A DNA stretch of 64,000 nucleotides from Microthrixaceae bacterium (GTDB taxonomy: Bacteria; Actinomycetota; Acidimicrobiia; Acidimicrobiales; Microtrichaceae). The position numbers and the translations under genes were made by a program. Below, piece by piece: positions 8,192 to 16,447 of this stretch (its first letter is position 1; each line of letters begins with the position of its first letter). The stretch covers positions 314,501-378,500 of the forward strand of contig JAMLGM010000003.1 in the NCBI GenBank assembly GCA_023957975.1, in the 5' to 3' direction. The notes under the pieces are model-generated. The model did no database searches, was not told the DNA's origin, and saw only the letters and a list, made by a program, of their open reading frames with translations.

Positions 8192-9850
8192 GTGCCGAGT
8201 CCCCGTCCCGACCGTTTGACGTCGCACCCGCCAACCACCGCTCCCGTCCCGACGGAGGCCCTCGGTCCCACTCCGACTCCAGTCCGCTCGGCCACTCACG
8301 ACACCACTCACGCCACTGCACGCGCCTCCATACACGCCACCCCACGCGTCTCCGCGTTCTCCGTGCTGCCCACCGCGGTCGTCGCCCTCGTCACCTTCGT
8401 TGCCCTCGTCGCTTCGGCATGCACGGGCGGCTCGGACGAGGCGACCGCCTCGGCCCCCGACACCACGTCGGTTTCCACCGTCGCGAGCGGCGACATCGAC
8501 GGCTGGACCCCCGACCCGCTGGTTTGGCGCACGTGCGAGTCGAGTCGCCGCCACCACTGCGCCACGCTGGTCGTTCCGTTCGACTGGTCCGACCCCGATG
8601 GCGAAACCATCGAACTCGCGGTCGCCCGGCTGCCCTCTACGGGCGCCAACGTCGGGTCGCTCATCATGAATCCGGGCGGGCCCGGCGGCAGCGGCGTGCA
8701 ATTCCTCACTGGATCAGACTTCAACGACACGCTCACCGACTCATTCGACCTCGTGAGCTGGGACCCTCGTGGCGTCGGAGACTCCACAGCGCTGAGCTGC
8801 GCCGGACCAGACACGCTCGAGGAGTTCCTCGCGAACGACCCCAGCCCCGACGACGAGGCCGAACGCGCCGCACTCGACCAAGATGCCCGACGCATCGCGG
8901 ACGATTGCAGCGGATCCGGATCACCTCAGGCCGATCTCGCGAAGCACATCGGCACCGACAACGTCGCCCGCGACCTCGAAGCGCTGCGCCTCGCCCTCGG
9001 CGACGAGTCGCTCAACTACCTCGGGTTCTCCTACGGCACCATGGTGGGCCTGCGCTACCTCGCAGCGTTCCCAACCCACGTGCGAGCGATGGTCCTCGAC
9101 GCCGTGGTCGACCCGACCGAGCACCTCGAAACCTGGCTCCTCAACCAGGCCACAGCATTCGAAACCGCGCTCCAGGCCACCTTCGACGAGTGCACAACCA
9201 AGTGCCCCGTCGACGACCTCGCCGCCGCCTACGACGAGCTCCACGCCCTCGTCGAACGAGCACCGGTCCCCGCCGGCAACGGCCGAAAACTCGGACCCGC
9301 CGAACTCGAAACCGCTGCGATCTACATCTCCTATAGCGGCGACGCCTCGATGGAATTCGCCCGGGCCGTCAGCGAAGCGCTCAACGATGGCGACGGAACC
9401 TCCATGTACGAGATCGCCCAGGGGTACTACGACCTGTCCGGGTACGCCGCCTACGCAGCGGTGGAGTGCGTCGACTCCGAACACCCCGTCGGTTCCGAGG
9501 CCTACGCCGCATTCACCGACCGAGTCATCGCCGCCGCGCCTCGGCTCGGCGCCTCCGTCGCGTCGGAGCTGTTGCCCTGTGCCTTCTGGAACGCCCCCGT
9601 CGCCTCCGTATCGGGCCCCGTCACCGGCGACGGATCGCCGCCGATCCTCGTCGTCGGCAACACCGGCGATGCCGCCACCCCGTACTCGAACGCAACGAAC
9701 GTCGCCGACATGCTGACTAACGGCGTGCTCGTCACCTACCACGGCAACGGTCACACCTCCTATGGTCGCTCGTCGTGCATCGACACCATCGTCGAGCGTT
9801 ACCTCATCGACCTCGAGGTTCCGACCCAGAATCCGCAATGTGGGAAGTGA
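8192..9850 (+). CDS. Alpha/beta-hydrolase lipoprotein, TAP-like peptidase/esterase
   Basis: Secreted serine hydrolase of the tripeptidyl-aminopeptidase-like group (alpha/beta-hydrolase core plus C-terminal TAP domain). The catalytic set is visible: Ser about residue 280 in GFSYG, Asp in NTGDAATPY and His in GNGHTSYG; the oxyanion region is NPGGPGGSG. A hydrophobic stretch ends in the lipobox LVASAC (Cys about residue 77), so the protein should be lipid-anchored outside the membrane. The leader before the hydrophobic core is unusually long, about 55 residues rich in Thr, His, Ala and Pro. GTG 8192 is chosen from the promoter; an in-frame ATG at 8165 would precede the -10 box. The real substrate is unknown: peptides, esters or antibiotics are all possible. 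Confidence 0.85.
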   Translation: MPSPRPDRLTSHPPTTAPVPTEALGPTPTPVRSATHDTTHATARASIHATPRVSAFSVLPTAVVALVTFVALVASACTGGSDEATASAPDTTSVSTVASGDIDGWTPDPLVWRTCESSRRHHCATLVVPFDWSDPDGETIELAVARLPSTGANVGSLIMNPGGPGGSGVQFLTGSDFNDTLTDSFDLVSWDPRGVGDSTALSCAGPDTLEEFLANDPSPDDEAERAALDQDARRIADDCSGSGSPQADLAKHIGTDNVARDLEALRLALGDESLNYLGFSYGTMVGLRYLAAFPTHVRAMVLDAVVDPTEHLETWLLNQATAFETALQATFDECTTKCPVDDLAAAYDELHALVERAPVPAGNGRKLGPAELETAAIYISYSGDASMEFARAVSEALNDGDGTSMYEIAQGYYDLSGYAAYAAVECVDSEHPVGSEAYAAFTDRVIAAAPRLGASVASELLPCAFWNAPVASVSGPVTGDGSPPILVVGNTGDAATPYSNATNVADMLTNGVLVTYHGNGHTSYGRSSCIDTIVERYLIDLEVPTQNPQCGK

Positions 9851-9853
9851 GCC

Positions 9854-9881
9854 CTGCAGGTGAGCGCTGCAGGTGAGCGCT
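9854..9881 (+). repeat. 13-bp direct tandem repeat, two copies
   Basis: CTGCAGGTGAGCG occurs at 9854-9866 and again at 9867-9879, just after the hydrolase stop codon. It lies in the 176-base gap before the acyl-CoA ligase gene. Purpose unknown. Confidence 0.7.
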
Positions 9882-9922
9882 AATCGTAAACCCGGCGAGT
9901 TGCTCGACCGCTGCCGTGGCCG

Positions 9923-9953
9923 CACCGTTTCTGACGGCCCGTCAGAAACGGTG
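9923..9953 (+). promoter_or_regulatory. Perfect 31-bp palindrome, candidate operator of the acyl-CoA ligase gene
   Basis: Two 15-base arms that are exact reverse complements surround one central base; the core reads CTGACGG-C-CCGTCAG. No T-run follows, so it is a poor intrinsic terminator. It ends 11 bases before a TAGAAT box (9965-9970) and covers the position of the -35 element, where a repressor would block transcription. Long symmetrical sites in front of acyl-CoA metabolism genes are typical of TetR-family operators; that assignment is inference. Confidence 0.6.
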
Positions 9954-9964
9954 GGACGATCGTC

Positions 9965-9970
9965 TAGAAT
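9965..9970 (+). promoter_or_regulatory. Candidate -10 box of the acyl-CoA ligase gene
   Basis: TAGAAT, 56 bases before ATG 10027. The -35 position falls within the palindrome at 9923-9953 and has no good TTGACA match, which fits an activator- or repressor-controlled promoter. Confidence 0.4.
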
Positions 9971-10026
9971 CGCGGTCCGGCCACCGCCGTCGCTACCGCC
10001 GCATCTATCAAGGGGAGATCGCGTCC

Positions 10027-11685
10027 ATGGAGTTCAACCTCGCTCAGGTGTTCGATGCGCTGGCAGACGCGCTCGACGACCGCGTCTGTATCAAGACCGC
10101 GAAGGTGACTCGCACCTACGCGGAGATGGGTGAACGGACCAGTCGCTTCGCCAATGCACTGCGAGCCCGCGGCCTGAGCGTGCACGCCGAGCGCAGCGAT
10201 CTGGCGAACCACGAGTCCGGCCAGGATCACGTGGCGTTGTATCTCCACAACTGCCCCGAATACCTCGAGGGGATGATCGGCTCGTACAAGGCCCGTGCGG
10301 TGCCGTTCAACGTCAACTACCGCTACGTGGCCGAGGAACTCGAGTACCTCTTCCGAGACTCGAACGCGAAGGCCGTCGTCTTTCATTCGCGCTTCGCGCC
10401 CACCCTGGCCGACATCCGAGATCGCCTCCCCAACCTCACCGTCTTCTTCCAGGTCCGCGACGAATCCGAAAACGACCTGCTCGAAGGCGCCGAATGGTAC
10501 GAGGACGCGCTCGCCGAAGCGTCACCGGAAATCCCCGAGGAACTGCGAGCCTCCTGGTCTCCCGATGACCTCTACATCCTCTACACCGGCGGCACCACCG
10601 GCATGCCCAAGGGCGTTCTGTGGCGCCAGGCCGACATCTTCTGCGCCGCAATGGGTGGCCGCCCCTACGGAAGCGCCGACGAACTCGAGTCGGTGGACGC
10701 CGTCGTCAAACAGGCGCTCGGCGGCGGAATTACGATCCTGCCGGCCCCGCCGTTCATGCACGGCGCCGCCCACTGGACGGCCTTCATCTGCTTCACCCAG
10801 GGCGGAACGATCGCGCTTCAGGGGGTCGTCGACCGCCTCGATGCCGTCGACATGCTCACCTCGATCGAACAACTCGGCGTCAACACCATCGTCCTGGTGG
10901 GCGACGCGTTCGCCCGGCCGATCATCGACGAGATCGAACGGGGCGATTACGACCTCAGCTCGCTGTTCGTGCTGACCAACGGCGGCGCGGCGATGAGTGT
11001 CGGCGTGAAGTCCAAGCTGCTCGAACTGCTGCCGACCGCGATGATCATCGACGGCATCGGCAGCTCCGAGACCGGCCAGCAGGCGTACCAGGTGTCGAGC
11101 GCCGGCAGCGAGATCGCGAGCGGGACCTTCAGCCCGACCCCGGGCGCTTGCGTGATCAACGACACCTTCGATGCGCTCATCTCCCCCGACGACGACACGG
11201 TCGGCTGGCTCGGCCAACGCGGTCGCGTGCCGCTCGGCTACCTCGGCGACGCCGACAAGACCTCGCGCACCTTTCCGGTCATCGACGGCGTGCGCTACTC
11301 GATTCCGGGCGACCGCGCCCACTACACGCTCACGGGGCCGATCGAGGTGCTCGGCCGGGATTCGGTGACGATCAACTCCGGAGGCGAGAAGATCTTCGCT
11401 GAAGAGGTCGAGGCCGCCCTCGCCCCTCACGCCGACGTGTTCGACGTGGTCGTGTGCGGCCGACCGAGCGAACGCTGGGGCAACGAGGTCACCGCCATCG
11501 TCCAACTACGCGAAGGCGCCGCCGCGGATGAGGCCTCGCTCCTCGCCGAGGCACAACGCCACATCGCCCGCTACAAACTGCCCAAGGCCTTCGTGTTCGT
11601 CGACAAGATCGAACGGTCCCCTTCCGGCAAGGCGGACTACCGGTGGGCGAAGGGGCTCGCGGCCGACGACCTCAACGCCTCCTAG
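10027..11685 (+). CDS. Acyl-CoA synthetase (FadD19-like adenylate-forming enzyme)
   Basis: Class I adenylate-forming enzyme that activates a carboxylic acid as acyl-AMP and then forms the CoA thioester. Motifs: the P-loop YTGGTTGMPKG (about residues 186-196), the middle motif IGSSETG, the hinge region preceding GGEKIFAEEVE, and the catalytic Lys in RSPSGKADYRWAK near the C terminus. Length is 552 residues. The sequence around PPFMHGAAHW and the order of motifs resemble steroid side-chain or medium/long-chain FadD enzymes (FadD19 type) rather than acetyl-CoA synthetase; the substrate cannot be read from sequence alone. ATG 10027 has a good AGGGGAG site 9 bases upstream. menG follows after 10 bases, but a functional link to menaquinone is not obvious. 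Confidence 0.88.
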   Translation: MEFNLAQVFDALADALDDRVCIKTAKVTRTYAEMGERTSRFANALRARGLSVHAERSDLANHESGQDHVALYLHNCPEYLEGMIGSYKARAVPFNVNYRYVAEELEYLFRDSNAKAVVFHSRFAPTLADIRDRLPNLTVFFQVRDESENDLLEGAEWYEDALAEASPEIPEELRASWSPDDLYILYTGGTTGMPKGVLWRQADIFCAAMGGRPYGSADELESVDAVVKQALGGGITILPAPPFMHGAAHWTAFICFTQGGTIALQGVVDRLDAVDMLTSIEQLGVNTIVLVGDAFARPIIDEIERGDYDLSSLFVLTNGGAAMSVGVKSKLLELLPTAMIIDGIGSSETGQQAYQVSSAGSEIASGTFSPTPGACVINDTFDALISPDDDTVGWLGQRGRVPLGYLGDADKTSRTFPVIDGVRYSIPGDRAHYTLTGPIEVLGRDSVTINSGGEKIFAEEVEAALAPHADVFDVVVCGRPSERWGNEVTAIVQLREGAAADEASLLAEAQRHIARYKLPKAFVFVDKIERSPSGKADYRWAKGLAADDLNAS

Positions 11686-11695
11686 GCTCGCGGAG

Positions 11696-12502
11696 GTGAC
11701 TCCCCGAACCACGTCTGAGAACGCTCCCGAGAACGCGCCCGAGAACGCTTCGAGCGTCGCGCCGTCGAACGCTTCGAGCGTCGCGCCGTCGAACGCTTCG
11801 AGCGTCGCGCTCGACCCTGCGCTGCCCCAGGGCGAGGACAAGGCCCGCGCCGTTCAGGAGATGTTCGACACGATCGCCCCGCGATACGACCTCGTCAACC
11901 GCATCATGACCTTTCGCATGGATGTCGGGTGGCGTAAGCGCACCGTTTCGGCCCTCGGCCTCGTCCCCGGTTCGGTCGTGGCCGACGTGGCCTGCGGAAC
12001 CGGTGATTTCTGCCATGAGCTCAGCGCGAAAGGTTTCGTCCCCGTCGGTGTCGATTTCAGCTTCGGCATGTTGGCCGCCGCTCCGAAGCCGTTCCCTCGG
12101 GTTCAGGCGGACGTGTTGGCGCTGCCCTTCGCGGATGGCGCCATCGACGGCATCACGTGTGGATTCGCCCTACGCAATTTCGTCACCCTCGACGGGTTCT
12201 TCGACGAGTTGGCCCGCGCCGTGCGCCCCGGAGGCCGCATTGCACTCGTCGACGCCACCACCCCGCCGAACCCCATCATGAAGTTTGGCCACGGCATCTA
12301 CTTCGGCAAGGTCGTGCCGCTCATCGGCGGGCTGATCTCCGACAAGGCCGCCTACGCCTACCTCCCGAAGTCGCTCGCCTACATGCCCGAGCCGGACGAG
12401 GTGCTCGCCATGTTGCGAGCCGCAGGGTTCGGCGACGCCGAGCGGCGGCTGCTCAGCGGCGGTATCGCGCACCTGTTCACGGGCACCCGCAACCGGGACT
12501 GA
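11696..12502 (+). CDS. menG: Demethylmenaquinone methyltransferase
   Basis: Catalyses the last step of menaquinone synthesis, C-methylation of demethylmenaquinone with SAM. The UbiE/MenG fold is shown by MFDTIAPRYDLVNRIMTF, the SAM-binding motif DVACGTGDF, GFALRNF and the terminal GGIAHLFTGTR. The 268-residue length includes about 40 extra N-terminal residues made of a repeated unit (SSVAPSNA) encoded by a 24-bp tandem repeat; the core starts near residue 45. GTG 11696 is the only start candidate before the core apart from internal codons, and overlaps a GGAGG. menF follows after 3 bases. The alternative name ubiE is unlikely given the menaquinone neighbours. Confidence 0.9.
   Translation: MTPRTTSENAPENAPENASSVAPSNASSVAPSNASSVALDPALPQGEDKARAVQEMFDTIAPRYDLVNRIMTFRMDVGWRKRTVSALGLVPGSVVADVACGTGDFCHELSAKGFVPVGVDFSFGMLAAAPKPFPRVQADVLALPFADGAIDGITCGFALRNFVTLDGFFDELARAVRPGGRIALVDATTPPNPIMKFGHGIYFGKVVPLIGGLISDKAAYAYLPKSLAYMPEPDEVLAMLRAAGFGDAERRLLSGGIAHLFTGTRNRD
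11744..11811 (+). repeat. 24-bp tandem repeat in the 5' part of menG
   Basis: Units begin at 11744, 11768 and 11792; the first two are identical and the third diverges after about 20 bases. Each encodes eight residues (NASSVAPS), so copy-number change keeps the frame. Confidence 0.85.
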
Positions 12503-12505
12503 GCC

Positions 12506-13756
12506 GTGTCGGCCCTTTCCCCTGCGTCGACCCCACCGGTGATGTTGACTCGGCGCGCCGAGCGGGATGAACGCGACGGCCCCGACTCACGGCCGGCGAC
12601 CAGTTTCTTGTCGCCGCGCCGCGAGCTGCGCGGCTGGGGTGAGGCGTGGCGTATTTCGGTTCCCGCACCGTGGGTCGACCACCTCGACACGGTGAGCGAG
12701 GCGCTGTCCTCGATCGAGCACCGAGACCTGGACTCCACCGCCGAGTCGGACCGCGGCACCTCGCACCCACACGGGTCCGGCCCGGTGGCCTTCGCCGCGT
12801 TGCCGTTCGACCGGTCCGCGCCGGCCGAGTTCATCGTGCCCTCCTGGCTGCTCGGCACCACCCCCGACGGGCAGCGCTGGGTGACCCACCTCGACGGGCT
12901 CGAACAGCCCGAGCCGACACCCGAGTTCCCGGCGCCGCGGTCGCTGTCGTTGAGCACGCCGATGACCGCCGCGGCGTGGAAGGAGTCGGTCGCCGCGGCG
13001 ACCCGACGCATCGCGGCCGGCGAACTCGACAAGGTCGTGCTGTCACGGGCCCTCGAGGTGATCGCCGATGTCGCCTTCGACCCCCACGTGATCGCCGCCC
13101 GGCTCGCGGCTGCCCATCCGCACGCCTATCGCTACGACATCGACGGGTTCGTCGGCGCCACGCCGGAACTGTTGGTCTCCCGCTTCGACGATGTCGTTCG
13201 GGCCCACCCGATGGCCGGCACCACGCCCCGAACCGGCGACCCGACGATCGACTCGGCCCAGGCCTCAGAACTGCTGCACTCTCCCAAGAACCGCGGCGAG
13301 CACCAGATCACCATCGACATGGTGCTCGACACCCTGTTGGGGTTCACCAGCTTCGTCGACGCCGCCCCTGCCCCGTCGGTGGTCGCCGCCGGCAGCGTGC
13401 AACACCTCGCCACCGAGGTCGAGGGGCGCCTCAGCGAGCCGGCGGCCTCGGTGCTCGACCTCGTCGCCGCCCTGCATCCCACCCCCGCGGTCGGCGGACG
13501 CCCCCGCGACACGGCGCTCGCCCTCATCTCCGAACTCGAAGGCGACGACCGCGGCCCCTATGCCGGCCCGGTCGGCTGGGTCGACGCCCAGGGCAACGGC
13601 GCCTGGGCGGTCGCGCTTCGAGGAGCCCACATCGAAGGCAACCGAGCGCGCCTACGTGCGGGGGTGGGCGTGGTGGCCGACTCGGACCCCGACAGCGAGT
13701 TCGCCGAAACCCAGGCGAAGTTCACCTCGGTGCTCGCGGCGATCACCCGTCTGTAG
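12506..13756 (+). CDS. menF: Isochorismate synthase
   Basis: Converts chorismate to isochorismate, the entry reaction of the menaquinone pathway. The chorismate-binding domain fills the C-terminal two thirds: AGELDKVVLSRALEV, GATPELLVSR, PMAGTTPRTGD, SPKNRGEHQITIDMV, HPTPAVGGRP and the Mg-site region GPYAGPVGWVD. The N-terminal 150 residues are poorly conserved, as usual. Start is GTG 12506, three bases after the menG stop, so translation is probably coupled. It converges on menD with only 6 bases between the stop codons. Salicylate or anthranilate-type relatives are possible in principle, but the surrounding men genes make MenF the best call. Confidence 0.92.
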   Translation: MSALSPASTPPVMLTRRAERDERDGPDSRPATSFLSPRRELRGWGEAWRISVPAPWVDHLDTVSEALSSIEHRDLDSTAESDRGTSHPHGSGPVAFAALPFDRSAPAEFIVPSWLLGTTPDGQRWVTHLDGLEQPEPTPEFPAPRSLSLSTPMTAAAWKESVAAATRRIAAGELDKVVLSRALEVIADVAFDPHVIAARLAAAHPHAYRYDIDGFVGATPELLVSRFDDVVRAHPMAGTTPRTGDPTIDSAQASELLHSPKNRGEHQITIDMVLDTLLGFTSFVDAAPAPSVVAAGSVQHLATEVEGRLSEPAASVLDLVAALHPTPAVGGRPRDTALALISELEGDDRGPYAGPVGWVDAQGNGAWAVALRGAHIEGNRARLRAGVGVVADSDPDSEFAETQAKFTSVLAAITRL

Positions 13757-13762
13757 CGGCCA

Positions 13763-15658
13763 TCACCCGCCTGTAGGCCCCAGCACCGCACGCGCCGCCG
13801 CCGCGACCCGGTCGTTGAGGTCCCGGTGGGCGGCAACGTTGGCGGCCCGGTCGCTGCGCACCCGCACGACGAGCGGGCGGGGCCGTTCACGAAACGCCCG
13901 CACGACCTCTCGAAGTTCCTCGATCGCAGGAGTGCGCTCCACGCTGCCGATGTCGATCGTTTCGATGCGGTGCGCCCCGGCGAGTCCGAGCAGATGCGTT
14001 CGATGCGGGGTCCCGAAGAGCTGCTCGAAACGCTCGCCGTCGAGCTGATCCGCCTGGGGCAGGAACGAAAAGATGCCGCCGCCGTCGTTGTCGATCACCA
14101 CGACGCACAACGGCGCCGCCCGCGACGCAAGCCCGAGCATCGCGTTGGTGTCGTGGAGGAACGCAACGTCTCCGATCAGGCACACCGTCGGGCGCTGCGA
14201 GGCGAGGGCAACTCCCACGGCGGTGGAGGTGACCCCATCGATGCCGTTGGCCCCACGATTCGACAGCACCGTCGCCGAAGCGCCACCGCCGTACCATTCG
14301 AGGTCGCGCACCGGCATCGATGACGACACCACGAGATGATCCTCGGCGCCGAGTTCCTCGAGCACCGCACGCGCAACCGCCACCTCCCCGGTGGCGTGGG
14401 CGTCGATCACCTCCCGGGCGGCGCCGCTCAGGCCTCGCCAGGTCGCCACCCACTCCCGTGGCGCGGCGGCACCCGAAACCGCCACCACGGCGTCGCGCAG
14501 GCGCGCGGCGAACGCCGCGGGCTCGGCCCACACCCGCCGGCCGATGACGTGATCCGGGTCGGGTATCGCGCCCCAACGATCGACGCCGACCTGGAGCGCA
14601 GCGCTGTCGGCGAGCCACTGGTACATGACCTTGGAGGTCAACAGGGCGCCGAAACGGACCACGACCTCCGGCGGGCCCAACGCCGCCACCTCCGGCACGC
14701 GCAACAGCGGGTCGACACCCACGAGTGCAGCGTCGAGGGCCACGTCGTCAGCGGCGCCGCCCGCAGCGTTGACATCCGCAGCGATGCCCGTACGCCGGTC
14801 CGAACGCATACGGGACTGCGCGTCGCTGAACACCGGCCAGCCCAGCGCCGTCGCCAACGCTGCGACCGCCTCGGCCTCCACGAGATCGGTGGCCGTACGG
14901 TCGCCGCACACGATCACCCCACGGCGCCCCGCCATCTGCGCCGCCAGCTCCGCGAACTCGTCCTCAGAACAGCCGGCGGGGTCGCCGGGCGCGGCATCGA
15001 CGTCGGTGGCCCCGTCATCGGCGAGCGGCGGCAACGGGGCGATCGGACCCAGCAGCGGCTCGCGAAACGCGAGATTGAGATGCACCGGCCCTGGAGCGTC
15101 GCCACAGCGCCGGTCACCACGCGCCCGGCGGTGGGCCTCGGCTGCAAGCGGTCTCCACTGCGCTGCGGCATCGAGTTCGGCCGGGCCGGGCTCTGCAAAC
15201 CAGCGCACCGCCGAACCGTACAGCCCCCGTTGATCGATCGTCTGTGGCGCGCCGACCCCCTGAAGTTCCGGCGGCCGATCAGCTGTACACACGATGAGCG
15301 CGACGTTGCCATGATGAGCCTCGACGACCGCCGCGTGATACTCGACCGCCGCGGTTCCGCTGGTGCACACCAGCACTGTCGGGACCTGGGTCGCAAGCGA
15401 GATGCCGAGCGCCAGAAACGACGCCGAGCGTTCGTCGTGGTGCACGTGGGTGACGAGGCCCGGGTGAGTCGCAGCGGCAACCGCGAGCGGGGTGCTGCGA
15501 GATCCTGGAGATACCACGACGTGGCGGACCCCGCAGCGCGCCCACTCGTCCATCAGGGTCGCGGCGAACGTCGCCCCGGCATTGAACGCGTCGGCATTGA
15601 ACGCTGCGGGGGTCGCCGCTGCGGAGGTCGTGACGAAATCCGGGTTTTGGGACACCAC
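13763..15658 (-). CDS. menD: SEPHCHC synthase MenD
   Basis: Thiamine-diphosphate enzyme that joins isochorismate and 2-oxoglutarate to give 2-succinyl-5-enolpyruvyl-6-hydroxy-3-cyclohexene-1-carboxylate. The N-terminal domain has VVSPGSRSTPLAVAA and the glutamate segment HHDERSASFLALG; the C-terminal ThDP domain has NRGANGIDG and the metal motif GDVAFLHDTNAM with VVVIDNDGGGIFSFLPQ. Length 631 residues is slightly long for the family. The start GTG 15658 lies 6 bases from a TAGGCT -10 box. It is transcribed divergently from menH, whose promoter lies back to back with its own. Confidence 0.94.
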   Translation of the reverse strand: MVSQNPDFVTTSAAATPAAFNADAFNAGATFAATLMDEWARCGVRHVVVSPGSRSTPLAVAAATHPGLVTHVHHDERSASFLALGISLATQVPTVLVCTSGTAAVEYHAAVVEAHHGNVALIVCTADRPPELQGVGAPQTIDQRGLYGSAVRWFAEPGPAELDAAAQWRPLAAEAHRRARGDRRCGDAPGPVHLNLAFREPLLGPIAPLPPLADDGATDVDAAPGDPAGCSEDEFAELAAQMAGRRGVIVCGDRTATDLVEAEAVAALATALGWPVFSDAQSRMRSDRRTGIAADVNAAGGAADDVALDAALVGVDPLLRVPEVAALGPPEVVVRFGALLTSKVMYQWLADSAALQVGVDRWGAIPDPDHVIGRRVWAEPAAFAARLRDAVVAVSGAAAPREWVATWRGLSGAAREVIDAHATGEVAVARAVLEELGAEDHLVVSSSMPVRDLEWYGGGASATVLSNRGANGIDGVTSTAVGVALASQRPTVCLIGDVAFLHDTNAMLGLASRAAPLCVVVIDNDGGGIFSFLPQADQLDGERFEQLFGTPHRTHLLGLAGAHRIETIDIGSVERTPAIEELREVVRAFRERPRPLVVRVRSDRAANVAAHRDLNDRVAAAARAVLGPTGG

Positions 15659-15664
15659 GTCCCC

Positions 15665-15670
15665 AGCCTA
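15665..15670 (-). promoter_or_regulatory. -10 box of menD, leaderless layout
   Basis: TAGGCT on the minus strand, six bases before GTG 15658. Only four bases separate it from the menH -10 box on the other strand. Confidence 0.5.
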
Positions 15671-15674
15671 CGAC

Positions 15675-15680
15675 TACGTT
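15675..15680 (+). promoter_or_regulatory. -10 box of menH, leaderless layout
   Basis: TACGTT, six bases before GTG 15687. Together with 15665-15670 it forms a compact divergent promoter pair within a 28-base intergenic gap. Confidence 0.5.
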
Positions 15681-15686
15681 GCCTGC

Positions 15687-16421
15687 GTGACTTCCACGAC
15701 AACGAGGGCAGTGCTGTTGCACGGGTTCGCCCAGAACCGCAACTGCTGGGGACCCCTCGCCGGCCGACTCGCCTCCGAACGTGACGTGTTGGCCCTCGAC
15801 CTTGCCGGCCACGGCACCGCGAGCGAGGTGACCGCCGACCTGTGGCAAAGCGGCCAACTCGTCCTCGACGCCATCGGCGACCAACCGGCTGCGGTCATCG
15901 GCTACTCGATGGGGGCCCGCGTCGCCCTGCACGCGGCGCTCACCCGCCCCGAGGCGATCGACCGTCTCGTGTTGATCTCGGGCACGGCCGGCATCGACGA
16001 CCCGAACGAACGCGAACAGCGACGCGTCCGGGACGAGGCCCTCGCGGAGCGGATCGAAGACCTCGGTATCGACGCCTTCCTCGACGAGTGGCTCGCGCTG
16101 CCCATGTTCGCCGGCCTCACCGACGAGACCCGCTTCCTCGAACAACGTCGCACCAATACCGCAGCCGGGCTCGCCTCCGCGCTGCGCCACAGCGGAACCG
16201 GCACCCAGGAACCGCTGTGGGACCGACTCGGAGAACTGACGATGCCGACGTTGGTGATCGTCGGCGAACTCGATCCGACCTATGAGGCCCTCGGAGAACG
16301 CCTCGTCGACGGGATCGGCGACTCATCGATGTTCGTGGTCGTCGGCAACTCCGGCCACAGCCCGCATCTCGAACAACCCGAGGCGGTGATCGACCTCATC
16401 ACCACCTGGGCGGCGGGCTGA
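15687..16421 (+). CDS. menH: SHCHC synthase MenH (alpha/beta hydrolase)
   Basis: Removes pyruvate from the MenD product to give 2-succinyl-6-hydroxy-2,4-cyclohexadiene-1-carboxylate. It is a small alpha/beta-hydrolase fold of 244 residues with the oxyanion HGFAQN, the nucleophile Ser in GYSMGA (about residue 74), the acid in VGELDPTYE and the His in NSGHSPHLE; DLAGHGTA is also typical of MenH. GTG 15687 is supported by the adjacent -10 box; a longer in-frame reading would run through menD's start on the other strand. Placement among men genes is what separates it from generic hydrolases. Confidence 0.85.
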   Translation: MTSTTTRAVLLHGFAQNRNCWGPLAGRLASERDVLALDLAGHGTASEVTADLWQSGQLVLDAIGDQPAAVIGYSMGARVALHAALTRPEAIDRLVLISGTAGIDDPNEREQRRVRDEALAERIEDLGIDAFLDEWLALPMFAGLTDETRFLEQRRTNTAAGLASALRHSGTGTQEPLWDRLGELTMPTLVIVGELDPTYEALGERLVDGIGDSSMFVVVGNSGHSPHLEQPEAVIDLITTWAAG

Positions 16422-16447
16422 GCCGCCCATCCGCCCAGCCGGCTCAG
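16418..16447. terminator. Candidate bidirectional terminator between menH and menA
   Basis: CTGAGCC at 16418-16424 pairs with GGCTCAG at 16441-16447. The arms contain the stop codons of both convergent genes, TGA for menH and TCA (read as TGA) for menA. Loop 16 bases; no T-run. Confidence 0.35.

Noticed and set aside
13736..13776. Duplicated ATCACCCG-CTGTAG segment at the menF/menD junction
   Set aside because: A short repeat of about 20 bases that duplicates the end of menF; no hairpin or site could be supported.
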